Source: Pelargonium nanum
Lineage: Eukaryota > Streptophyta > Magnoliopsida > Geraniales > Geraniaceae
Direction: 5' to 3'
Length of the DNA stretch: 21,685 nucleotides
NCBI GenBank assembly: GCA_036897485.1
Contig: JAYMTF010001718.1
Span: forward strand, 1-21,685
This document shows positions 11,076 to 21,579 of this stretch, piece after piece (the first letter of the stretch is position 1; each line of letters begins with the position of its first letter). The notes beneath the pieces were generated by a model. That model was not told the origin of the DNA, searched no databases, and saw nothing but the letters and a program-made list of their open reading frames with translations. The position numbers were made by a program, and so were the translations under genes.

Positions 11076-11686
11076 AACCTTGTTGATGCAATCATTAGGA
11101 TGCCAAACGATCTACAATAGAACTTGTATATGATTCATCCATTTGGAGGTAAAATGATTGCCCTATACATGAAAAGAGTTTGGAGCAAGTCCATCAATGA
11201 TGTCCCCCTCATGTAGCTGTTGTGTTCCTCATGAATGATGCCACTTTGTCTTTTGGGTCAGATTCTTGTAGATTACGGATTACCTGAAGCTCCCATTTGT
11301 AGATCCATGATTGGCATGTACTTGAAGTGTCTTGCAATTGCTCAGTGTCATATGGATTAAAACTAATCATCTCCACTTATTGCCAAATCTTTCAAAACAT
11401 ATTCATTATTTGACTTAATCCAATTTAATTACAACCAACCATATATGTTAAATATGATTTCAAATTGATTGTCTAGCCCAATCCGACCTTAGCAAGGGGT
11501 GGATGGCATTTAGATGGCTCTGCTTTGTTTGGTGTTTGACTCTCTCTCTCTCTCTCATTATGAAAACAATGTTACTCTACCTAAGCAGTTCTTCTCCTAT
11601 TTCGATCTTCAAGTAAGTGTGGTTAAGTAGTTCTGATGCTCAAAGTTTTACTAGTTTTTGTTCTTCAGCCATTTTTCCCCCTCTAG

Positions 11687-12244
11687 GTTTTTGCTCTCTG
11701 CCATTGCCAATGGAAACTGAAGGTCAAACCGAGCTTACAGTGCAAAGAAAGATGCTTCCTCCAACACCTCAAACTTTTAAGGATCGTGAAGAACTCATAC
11801 AATATGTTCGTGATTTTGGTGCTGCTCAAGGTTATGTGGTGACTATTAAGAAGTCTAGGAAGGACAGAAGAGTCATCCTTGGTTGTGATAGAGGAGGTGT
11901 TTACCGGAACCGGCGTAAGCTTGAGGAAAGTCAGCGCAAAAGGAAAGCATCTTCGCGCCTTATAAACTGTCCCTTTGAAGCCATAGGTAAGAAGGAAGAT
12001 GATGAGTGGGTACTTGCTGTTAAAAATGGGGAACATAACCATGAAGCTTTAAAAGACATGTCAGAGCACCCCTATAGTCGCCGCTTTACCGAGGAAGAAG
12101 TTAGGCAGATCCAACAAATGACTGAAGCTGGTGTAAAACCGCGTCAAGTGCTTAAGGCTCTGAAGCAAACTAATCCAGAATTGCAGTCGACTCCAAGGCA
12201 TTTGTACAACCTTAAAGCTAAAATCCGTCAGGGAAATTTAACAG
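11687..12244 (+). other. FAR1 (WRKY-GCM1) DNA-binding domain exon
   Basis: One exon encodes METEGQ through NLT plus one base. It contains [15 protein letters not shown], then [16 protein letters not shown], a basic stretch, [10 protein letters not shown] and NGEHNH. This gives the C-x27-C-x21-H-x-H zinc-binding pattern of the FAR1 family, which derives from MULE transposase N-termini. It is followed by a helical segment ([14 protein letters not shown]... and [11 protein letters not shown]) of the type that follows the zinc finger in MULE-like/FAR1 proteins. No transposase core (DDE) is present. If the downstream intron is retained, the frame stops at 12337-12339 and gives a stand-alone FAR1 protein of about 209 aa. 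Confidence 0.85.
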
Positions 12245-12500
12245 GTCAGATCCCCCTATTCATGCCTTTCCATTTAAAAGTAGATCATGTAGTGGTGCAT
12301 TGTTATTGTCCCTTTACTTCTTATTTCATTTGTGGTTAATGTTGATTGATTTGGATTGATTGGCAGTTAAGCAGGTAATTGGAATGTATAAAATCATCTT
12401 TAGACAAAAAATATAAACTAATGAGAAACAGATAGTAATTGACAATCTAAGCCAAACTGTGATGGCCCTTATGATATGGATATGATTAGAAAAAGCTCTC

Positions 12501-12541
<41 letters not shown>

Positions 12542-15500
12542 TTATTTGATTAGTTTCTTGAACTTGCAGAGAAAAGTTTCAAGACCTGGAGACCAAACAG
12601 ATCTGTTTCTGTAAACACAACTTCTTCTGAGGCATCGTTCAAAGAAACTTATCATCCAGTAAGTTTGTTGTGTGATCAACCTTTTCTTTAGTGTACTTAG
12701 TTTAACTTTTTGACGGTTCACTCCCTTGTCCCTCTTTATTGATGAATTGGCATATCAAATTTATAACTCTTGCTTAAATCGAAATGTAGCTTAAGGTTCC
12801 TAATTTTATTGGAGGGAAATTTGTGGATTCACAAGGTGGTGCTATAGTTGATGTTATAAATCCTGTAAGTGCCAGATGCCAAAGATTTTTTGATATTTAA
12901 GTCTTCCATTTAGTTCTAGTACTTGTGTGCCTATTGACTTGTTTAACTTTGTGTGCTAATTAGGCAACACGAGAGGTTGTTTCTCAAGTTCCTTTAACTA
13001 CCTATGAAGAGTTCCGGGATGCAGTTAGTGCGGCCAAGCAAGCTTTTCCTTCATGGAAAAACACACCCGTTACAATTCGTCAACGCATAATGTTCAAACT
13101 CCAGGAGCTTATCCGCAGAGATATAGTAAACATATAAAAATTTACTTGAATACTTTTCCTTTTGGTGCATTTGTGGATATTGATGGAACATGCACTTGAT
13201 TTCCAGGACAAGCTTGCTATGAATATTACTACAGAACAGGGAAAGACTTTAAAGGGTGCTCAAGGAGATGTGCTCCGTGGTCTAGGTCAGTTGTTGCATT
13301 TATTTTGATTCAAGGAGATTGATTACAACTTATTCTGCATTGTTGTAACTGAGTATCCTTGCCTTTTCTTTTTTTTTTAAAATTTTTTTATAGAGGTAGT
13401 TGAACATGCTTGTGGAATGGCAACTTTGCAAATGGGGGAGTTTGTCCCTAATGCATCTAATGGAATTGACACATACTGTATTAGGGAGCCACTTGGTGTT
13501 TGTGCTGGGATATGCCCCTTTAACTTTCCTGCAACAATTCCCTTGTGGGTAAGTTTTCCATGATTCGTGTGTCTTTTTTTTCCCTTTCATTACCCTTTCT
13601 ATTTCGCTACTAAAAGATGTTGAATAGTGCACCTCATTACACTTCATCTTTTCATGATATATCAAGATGCTTATCTCTTAAATCTTATGATTTTGGACTA
13701 GGATAGAAAATTTGGAAGTGTGCTGGACATTGATACTCTAAAACATTTCTGCATTTTGTATTATACACTATAACCTTTGCTTGTGTAAATTACGGTGATA
13801 CATGTGCACCATATCTTATGTTATGTTCCATATTTTAGATGTTTCTGTTTATGTATTGTGGAAGAAGAGGGACTAGAGTTCTGTTCTAAGAGTATATGTA
13901 TGGCTTATGCAGATGTTCCCAATTGCTGTTACATGTGGCAATACGTTTGTTCTGAAGCCATCTGAAAAAAATCCAGGTGATGTTTCCCTACTACTGCTGC
14001 ATTTTCATATTGTTGGTTTGGTGGCCAAAATCACTTGATAAAAATTTCTGGAGATATCAACTTCTTCTAAATGAAGTGGAATCAGTTTTTATGTTATTCT
14101 AGTTACCGGCACCCCATGCTATTAGCTGCATAGTAGCTGTAATATGTGAAGATTTTATGCAATTATAAACTAGAATACATTGTGGGCTAGCATTCTGAAC
14201 CGATTTCACAGAAGCTGTCTAATTGTGAGGACAATTGCCTAATGATAACAAAAGTCTCTTGAATTTGCATACGCTATGCTTCCCAGTGACTTCATGTAAA
14301 GCATATTTGTGTTTGTCCATGTAAGATTACCACTATGGTACTTCATTAATTTTTTTGGTATTCCACAGTTAATGGATGCATTTTCAGATGCATATTCATC
14401 TTACTATATCTGCTAACTAGTGCACCTGCATGGAGCTCTGTATTTTCTTAATTGTATTAGCAGTTAAATATGGCTAATGTGATCTATATTTCCGTTGGTT
14501 CAGGGGCTTCAATGATACTTGCAGCATTAGCAATAGAGGCAGGTTTGCCGGATGGTGTTTTAAATATTGTTCATGGAACACATGTAAGTTTTATTCAAAA
14601 TCATTTGCTTGATCATAATAAATTTTATATAGGGTCATGCAACTGAAAATTTTAATTTAGAATATTAATTATTCCATGATTTGTTACCACATAAGGTGCG
14701 TAAACTATATGCAATAGGATTTAGGTCTTGCTTGCATCCAATGTGATCATATCCTTTGCATAATATGAATTCATGATTTTAGCTACGGTTAACTGTCAAT
14801 TATGTATTTAGTCTGGCTTTGACTTCAATTCTGTTTTTTCTTTGGGTGGATTTTGAACAGGATATTGTTAATCATATATGCGATGATGATGATATAAAAG
14901 CTATATCATTTGTTGATTCAAGCGCTGTAAGTTCTCTCTCGTATTGCTGTCTTTGTGCTTACAAATGTCACGTACTTTCAACCTTACACGTTCCCAGCAT
15001 CTTCGTTTAATGAATAATTTCATTTTCTATATCCATTTATGTTTTTAAGGTTGTTTCATTGTAATTTTCTGTGTAACTGGTCTTTGTCATCAATTTCCAG
15101 ACTTCTTTGATAGAGTTGTCACTCAAAGTCTATCTGTCTATCCAACTTAGATATAGGTGTACAAAAAATTAAGTTTATGATATCTTCTGCATACATAATC
15201 ATGTAAATATTCTAAATGGCCCCAAACAATATGTTTTTTAGTTTCTTCCATTAATCACTTTTTTATCATGACCTTTTGTGATTTGATATTGTTGAACTTT
15301 AACATACTATTGATATAAAACTGTAGGATTTAGTTAAAAATTATCTTTTCTCATTTCTGTCTTGTTTTGTCTTTCAAGGCTGGCATGCACATATATGCTA
15401 GGGCAGCAACTAGGGGAAAACGTGTTCAGGTGAATTCTCTTTCTCTCTCCGTCTCTCTTCCATTTACCCTCTTAATTTGGAAAAATTTATGTTTAGTATC

Positions 15501-18500
15501 TCATATTCTACTGCAATGGTTCGCTGATTGGTCATGTTTGAATCCTTAGTCAACTATAGGAGCAAAAAATCATGCAATTATCATGCCTGATGCAAGCATG
15601 GATGCTACTTTGAATTCTCTAGTTGCCGCAGGCTTTGGTGCTGCAGGACAGAGGTGCATGGCTCTCAGCACTGCTGTCTTTGTTGGAGGTTCAGCACCAT
15701 GGTATAATGATTCATTTACCTGAAGTTTTAAGCATCTTGTTACGCCTTTTGTTTTCTTTTTGGATTTGCTATCTCTGGTTTTTGCAACCTAGTTTTGCAT
15801 CTTGTTCCAGATCTCTTATGATACTCTAGTTTATCCTCCCTCCAGCAGCCTTTGATGTCTTACTACCCTTATAGTTTCTGTAGGCTTCTATTAGTGATTG
15901 TTCCATAACAATAGAATTGTCTTATCTTGTATTCTCATAACAACTCTACTGTTTGAGATTAGATTGCCTTAATTTTCTTTTTGATACCTACCATGTAATG
16001 ATGCTTTCATGAAATTTGAGTTTGTGTGTGTGCATATATCAACAAGGTTGCTTCATCATGTATTTCCAGGGAAGAAGAACTCGTGGAACGTGCCAAAGCA
16101 CTTAAGGTGAATGTTGGAACAGATCCCAGTGCAGATGTTGGTCCAGTGATTAGCAAAGAGGTACATACATACCTCTTGAAACATACCATTTAATCTATGT
16201 TGCTACAGTTTTACAAAAATGAAATATACTTTCTGTTTTTGTAACTTAAAAGTTATCATGTTAAATTCTGCAATATTTTATTACCAAGATTCATGCATTT
16301 CTTAAGGTAATGGGGGCATAGCTTGACTTCTGCATTTTCAGGGTCATTTTTTTAAAAATATTCGACTATGTGTTTGTTTCTGTTTGTTCTTGAGATGCTT
16401 GTTGAATTTTCAGGCAAAGGATCATATCTACAGATTAGTACAGAGTGGTGTTGGAAGTGGCGCTAGACTAGTTCTTGATGGGACAGATGCTCTGGTACTA
16501 GCTTTTCTTTCTTATTCACTTATTTAAAGTTAATATAGTTCATTTGCTGCACCTAAGTCTGAGTGATGACAACCACTCAACCCTTGAGTTTGCCAAATTT
16601 TGCTCTTTCTATCTTTTTGCAGTCTATTCTATTTGGCACTTGATTTGGGGAAACTCTTCCTCTATAAAACAGTCTTTATGTCATTTCCTGAGTTGGGATG
16701 GGATGTTCAATGCTTTGTGATTAACTTGCCTGTCACAACATATCTGACTATTCTGAACCTATGTAGGTTCCTGGATATGAGAATGGGAATTTTGTTGGCC
16801 CTACTATATTATGCGATGTGACCAGCAACATGGAGTGCTACAAGGTATTTATTCCCATGTTTCTTTGCCTTATTTTCAGAATGGATGGGCTTCAGTAATT
16901 ATGATTCCCAGTGAAGAAGAGTTGAACCAAAGATTTTGGCATATTCTTGACAGCACTGTATCTTGTGTTTGAGCAGGAAGAGATTTTTGGACCAGTCCTC
17001 CTCTGTATGCAGGTATTGCTCTCTCTCTCTCTCTCTCTCTCTCTTGTGCACATATTGGAGATTGGTTGACAAGTATTTTTCTTGTTTTTTGACAAACAGG
17101 TTGACAGTCTAGAAGAGGCCATAACCATTGTAAACAGAAACAAGTACTTCTCTTAACTCTACATTCTGTGTTTTTGTTTCATTGTAACGTCCCACTCAGA
17201 ATTGGTTGAATTAGTTGGGGTGCCAATGCATTTCCAATAGACTGTACGTCTAACTCTTTTAATGTATATATTTTTTGGAAGTTATGAGAAAATTCCCGCC
17301 ACCCCCCCCCCCCCCCCCTAAACTTAAAACTCTTGGATAGTTGAACTTTTATGATAGCATGTGTGCAATCCAGATTCATCCGTAATTCCTCCATCTATTT
17401 GTATGTTTATTTTATTTATTTTCTATCTTCTACAGGTTTGGTAATGGAGCTTCTATATTCACAACATCTGGTGTTGCTGCAAGGAATTTTCAGAATGAAG
17501 TTGAGTTGGGACTGGTACGCTGACTCTCTTACGCCCCCTTAGTCTCTTACTGTTTGAAACAAGGCAAATGCTTGCTAACACATACACATACCCATAAATG
17601 GGTTTCATGCTCACAAATCAAAGCCTGAATAGACATATATGCCTTAAATTTCTGGCTTTATGAGGCTTAACTAGTGGGAGACCTTGTGATATATTCTGCG
17701 AGAACATCCTCGTGATAGTCTAATTGTTCTTTGACTACATTTATCCTTGTCACATGATTGTCGATTTCTGACATGAGTTTGATCTGATTCAGGTTGGGAT
17801 CAATGTTCCTGTTCCAGTTCCGCTGCCTTTTTCCTCATTTAATGGAACAAAGGCATCTTTTGCCGGGGATCTGAATTTCTGTGGTACGATCTCTCTCTTC
17901 ACTCACTTTTTTGTTAAACTTAGTTTCTTCCCAAACCGTGTAGCATTCGCTTCTCAGAGTCAAGTACTCGAGTCCCCGCGACCCCATACCATACGATGAT
18001 GGGGTAGAGCCTGGTGAGGCTAGTAGTTAGATCTCCCGTTGTGAGGCAGAAGGTTCTATGTACCTTTTGCTCTCTGTTTCACTTTTTCCTTTGTGTAACC
18101 CGTCATCGGGCACCTTTTGAGTTATGAATGAAACAGATGTGCGTGGTTTTGAGTTCTTTGTTGTCCTCTTCTATTTCTAATTGCAGGCAAGGCAGGTGTG
18201 GAGTTTTATACCCACATCAAAACCATAGCACAACAATGGAGTGATTTGCCTTCCCTAGGAATGTTGTTATCTATGCCCCCGTCATCCAGGCGAGGAGGGT
18301 CTTCTGCATTACCTCATACATCCGAGACAGGCTTACCTACTCGAAGACTATCACCAGCAGCCATGCCTTCAGAATCTGAGGTGGATTCAGAAAGCCGTGC
18401 AGTGCCACTGCCCACCCCTCTTACATCCGAGAGAGGCTTACCAAACCCAGAAGTCCGAGAAGAGTCTCTGGCGTTGCCTTCAACATCTGAGAGAGATCTA

Positions 18501-19154
18501 GCAAGTCGAGAGATGTTTCTAGCTATGACTCCAGCTGCAACACAGAGGGATACACCAAGCCAGGGCGTAACCCTAGCCACGCCCCCAATATCTGAGAAAA
18601 TGTACATGCCTCAAACATCTCAGTGGAACGGAGCTTTACCCATCACATCTCAGCAGCCCGAGACCACCACTTCGGAGAGGATTTACATGCCTCCATCTCA
18701 GAATACGGATGGGCCTAGAGCTTACGCGCCAACGTGTCCGGTAACTTCCGAGAGGGTTTACATGCTATCTACACCTCACATTAGCGAAGATTCTGCTATG
18801 TTCCCAACTTCCGAGAGAGTTTACATGAATGCAACATCTCAGAGCACTGATATTGCATTGCATCCAACTTCTGAGAAGATATACATGTCGGCGACATCCC
18901 AAAGGCACGGTAATATTGCGCAAGGTTCTCAACAGGTTGATCCCGTGCCTTCAACGACGTCTGAGAGGATGTATATGCCGCCAGTAGGTCAGAGAAATGC
19001 AGGTATGACACCAACATCAGATAGGTTATACGCGTCCGCCGGAACAGCTCAGACTCAGAGGATGTACCCACAAAACCCAATAATTCCAATAGATGACTTC
19101 AGTAGCCAAGGAACATCCCATTCTTTGCCTACATCTCAGACTCAGAGGTTGTAG
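11710..19154 (+). CDS. ALDH6B: FAR1 zinc-finger / ALDH6 (methylmalonate-semialdehyde dehydrogenase) / TSER-repeat fusion protein
   Basis: Predicted 991 aa. Exons: 11710-12244, 12570-12658, 12790-12864, 12964-13125, 13207-13285, 13394-13548, 13913-13976, 14504-14583, 14861-14926, 15379-15429, 15550-15701, 16070-16160, 16414-16494, 16767-16844, 16977-17012, 17100-17143, 17436-17514, 17793-17883, 18187-19154 (2976 nt, phases consistent). Residues 22-111 are a FAR1/WRKY-GCM1 domain (C59, C87, H109, H111). The ALDH core runs 209-701: PFNF Asn357, Lys380 in KPSEK, Asn459 in GAKNH (where most ALDHs have the general-base Glu), nucleophile Cys488 in [14 protein letters not shown] at 587. GAKNH and the C-terminus identify ALDH6. 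ALDH6 converts malonate/methylmalonate semialdehyde to acetyl-/propionyl-CoA in mitochondria. Oddities: no presequence, basic NLS-like clusters (47-54, 66-79), FVDS at 430 for expected FVGS, and a 290-residue repeat tail. The start is uncertain (see the 9515-9600 exon). Confidence 0.85.
12496..12540. repeat. (CT)n-(CA)n repeat next to the acceptor that joins FAR1 to the ALDH part
   Basis: A long CT tract passes into CA repeats and ends about 29 bases before the acceptor (AACTTGCAG, ending at 12569) of the linker exon. It overlaps the zone where the branch point and polypyrimidine tract would lie. Confidence 0.9.
17019..17044. repeat. (CT)n microsatellite just after a donor site
   Basis: A CT run begins six bases after the exon end at 17012, inside a short 87-base intron (17013-17099) of the ALDH part. 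Confidence 0.9.
17302..17318. repeat. Poly-C tract of 17 bases
   Basis: Seventeen consecutive C residues lie in the intron 17144-17435. Homopolymers of this kind vary in length and are prone to assembly error. They do not affect the coding model. Confidence 0.9.
18316..19050 (+). repeat. Tandem peptide repeats, TSE(R/K)xYM-type, in the C-terminal tail
   Basis: The last exon encodes about 290 residues beyond the usual ALDH6 end, rich in Ser, Thr, Pro, Met and Gln. Ten copies of a T/I-S-E/D motif occur from residue 714 to 946. The first three are degenerate ([24 protein letters not shown]). Six carry SE(R/K)x[44 protein letters not shown]. The last is SDRLYAS. Spacing is about 15-32 residues, and several copies are followed by TSQ. 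No helix or membrane segment is evident, so it is likely disordered. Confidence 0.85.
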
Positions 19155-19825
19155 CTCATTGTAACATAGCTCCATGATATTTATTTTCTTATTTAGGAGA
19201 CCCAGGGGACATTTTTTTGTTCTTTCTTCTCTTTTAGAACCACAGTTTTAAGGTTTAAAAAAGGGGTTTCGTTTAATGTTGGCTTCATGTGTTTTCTCTG
19301 AACTGAGTGGAGTGGCTTGTGGGTTGTGAATCTAGGGTCTTTGGTGGTTTTGGAAATCAAGTTAAATGGTACAATGAAATCAAACAAACTTGAATTTTCT
19401 ATAAACATTACTCTTGTATTGTTATGATCATGCCCCTGTAACAATTTTAAAATATAATAACTAATTTATTATAAAGATACTTTGACGATTCATGGATAAC
19501 TAATTTTTTTTAAAAAAAACAAATTAACGTTTGATTCTTATGCTTTAGCGATGAAAATACCTTTGCGGGATGAACTTTTTCTGCTTTAAGTAGAACAAAA
19601 AGAAAGCAACAATGATACAATAAGTCAAAATAACTGAAACCATGCAATTGCAATTTCAAATTAAGACATCACCAAGACTCAAGATGAAGCTAAATTGGCT
19701 CAACATTATTGTTTCAAAAACAAGACATTCATATTGTTTCAAGCTAAGCTGTGCAATCAAAATCACTTGACTCACAAGTGAAGATCTGAACCACTAAACC
19801 TCTTCATGGAAAACACTATTCTTCA
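19155..19825. other. Convergent 3' flanks of the fusion gene and the RING gene
   Basis: The region holds the 3' untranslated sequence of the plus-strand gene from 19155 and of the minus-strand gene below 19826. The plus-strand GT-rich stretch to about 19440 looks transcribed. From about 19440 to 19520 it is AT-rich, consistent with transcript ends. No further gene is supported. Confidence 0.5.
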
Positions 19826-20800
19826 TCAATACTTGAAACTTAACCATCTCTTCAACTCTGAACCCAAATCATCATGATTCCTCCTCATTGGCTCACCAAC
19901 CTTAACCTCCTCAGAACCATCTTCATCAATTTGTATTGACATTGCAGATTCAAGAGAACCCTCTATTTCAGTCTCATTCCAAAACAGAGCACCACCTTGC
20001 TCCGTTTCTTGATCATCACTCACAAAATGACTGCTAAATTTTCAATACATTGGGTTATACATATAGCCCAATTATGCTGTCTCCCCGTGTGATCTCCGGT
20101 TCACTTGAAGATGGATACGCCAAATATCCACGCATGACTACATGAGTGCCTATTCGATTCGAGTTGCACGTGAAGGATAATGTTGAAGTGACGATTAAAG
20201 TCGTCTGATTTTTTTGTTGAATATTTAAATCTTTGCACGTCTATGTGGTAGGAGTAGGCCGTAGTAGACAAAAGCCCACCATTACTTGATATCTTACTAT
20301 GTCACGAAATAACGACCAACCAATGTAGCTTAATAAATATTAATTTTTAATGGTTGAACTGATGTTGAAGCTGAGGGATGGCTATCTCCACCTCCGTCAT
20401 AATCACCACCGCCCAATGTATGACTTTAGTATCACGTCAAACGATGGACAAGAGCACGACACAACGGACAATTATTATGAGACCTTAACCAGGGATCGAT
20501 ACAAGGAACATGATAAACATGTCCACAATTGGGCAAGACTCGAACACTCTCGTCCTCCTCGAACTCGCCGAGGCAAACAGAGCACTCTGTTTCTTGAACC
20601 TCTGTTTCTCCTCTTCTGTAGTTGCGGACACTAATGGAGGAGTCAATGACGGATTGCTGGAGACCGTCCGAACTCGCGTTCGGTCCGCGTCTCAGATCGG
20701 CGTGAGTGCGGCGGGCGGCGTAGAAACAGAGCTGGGCCAGAGCGTAGCCGAGCACGGAACAGGCTGTGATGGTGACGATGGTCCAGAAAGCATCAAACAT
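19826..20800 (-). CDS. ATL-type RING-H2 finger protein (probable membrane E3 ubiquitin ligase), two exons
   Basis: Exon 1 is 20800-20436. Exon 2 starts at 20030 (or 20033) and ends at 19826, giving 189 or 190 aa. One hydrophobic segment (about 4-29) is followed by a basic stretch. The RING-H2 has C73, C76, C92, H94, H97, C100, C111, C114 with ATL spacing C-x2-C-x15-C-x-H-x2-H-x2-C-x10-C-x2-C and P103-W104, the usual E2-contact position. The GLD motif of ATLs appears only as GLQQSVID (46-53). Unspliced, exon 1 would stop right after LVHRLT. The donor (AC/GTGATA) and the acceptor TTTAGCAG join in phase to an acidic tail ending WLSFKY, which would otherwise be an orphan frame without ATG. Domain assignment is firm; the intron is inferred from phase. 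ATL E3s ubiquitinate targets at membranes; the substrate is unknown. Confidence 0.82.
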
Positions 20801-20857
20801 TGTTGCAGATACAGAAACAGATAAAAATCAAATTTACAAGAACAATATTAGTAACAC

Positions 20858-20877
20858 TATTTATAATGGGTGATTGG
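20858..20877 (-). promoter_or_regulatory. TATA box and CCAAT motif of the RING-H2 gene
   Basis: Read on the minus strand, TATAAATA lies at 20865-20858, about 58 bases before the ATG at 20800. CCAAT lies at about 20877-20873. This spacing predicts a leader of roughly 30 bases. Confidence 0.6.
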
Positions 20878-20879
20878 TT

Positions 20880-21570
20880 CTTGGATTTGATCGTTATACT
20901 TTTGATTCCCTTATCCTAGATGTATGTCTATTTACTATTTTTCTCTTGACTTGTATAATAAGTTAAAGGCACTAGCTATTCGAGTTTTGGGTTTGGGTTC
21001 GGGTTTTACATTCACGGGCTTACCGATTCAGCCCGCAATTTTTTAATTAACATATGAAATTTGGTCGGACTCATTGTATTAAATGCGGAACTATGAATTA
21101 TTGGGCTACTAAACTGAGACACAATGAGAAGATTATCACCAATAATCTAATCGAAGATACCGGAATTCCCCATTAATAATTAAGTTGAAACCACTAGAAT
21201 ACTCCCCCAGCTTGAAGAACACGAACAACTGACAACAATTGCACTTGTAGCTAAAGGCGAACACGTGAAAGATTTTGTCAACTATCCCTCTCGTCACCAC
21301 CTAATCTATCATCTTATTCGACAACAAACTCAAAAATTCATATGAAGTTTCCGATCGAAACATCACATTTCAAGTCACATTCTCTTTTCCGCAAACGTCT
21401 CTTATCGTTTTGCGTATACACCAATAAAAAAACTTATCGGCATATCAAAAGAATAATGATTTTTTTTATTACATAACTAATAAATTTTAATTGTATTTTA
21501 AAATGTGAGAAAAAAAATCAAATAATAATAATAATAATAAATGAATAAAAAAGATTTGCATAATAATTTA
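20880..21570. other. Intergenic region upstream of the RING gene
   Basis: AT-rich DNA without a supported gene. Around 20980-21040 there is a degenerate GGGTTTGGGTTCGGG-type stretch, a common kind of plant intergenic sequence. An (AAT)n microsatellite lies at 21520-21540. Confidence 0.6.
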
Positions 21571-21579
21571 TTTGCCGGT

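Larger units (their letters stand above)
9601..11686 (+). other. Long 5' intron of the FAR1-ALDH6 gene
   Basis: About 2.1 kb between the donor at 9601 and the acceptor CCCTCTAG ending at 11686. It contains a compound GT/GC/GA microsatellite (10233-10283), a SINE-like element (10929-11075) and a CT run (11540-11556). A candidate mini-exon of 24 nt lies before a perfect-looking GTAAGT donor near 11612. No other coding sequence is recognised. Confidence 0.5.

Noticed and set aside
11683-12042. Minus-strand open frame of 119 codons
   Set aside because: It is antisense to the FAR1 exon, which has the conserved zinc-binding residues.
17981-18005. Hairpin ACCCCAT / ATGGGGT in the last intron of the fusion gene
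   Set aside because: A 7-base stem with an 11-base loop is easily found by chance. The GC-richer patch around it could be a decayed tRNA-related repeat, but A and B boxes are not convincing.
18314-18607. Minus-strand open frame of 97 codons under the tail exon
   Set aside because: It is a shadow of the repetitive tail coding sequence on the plus strand; it has no splice context or recognisable domain.
20510-20824. Plus-strand open frame of 104 codons
   Set aside because: It is antisense to the RING-H2 exon, where the eight metal ligands are intact.
21520-21540. (AAT)n run considered as part of a mobile element end
   Set aside because: It is a simple microsatellite with no flanking terminal repeats.
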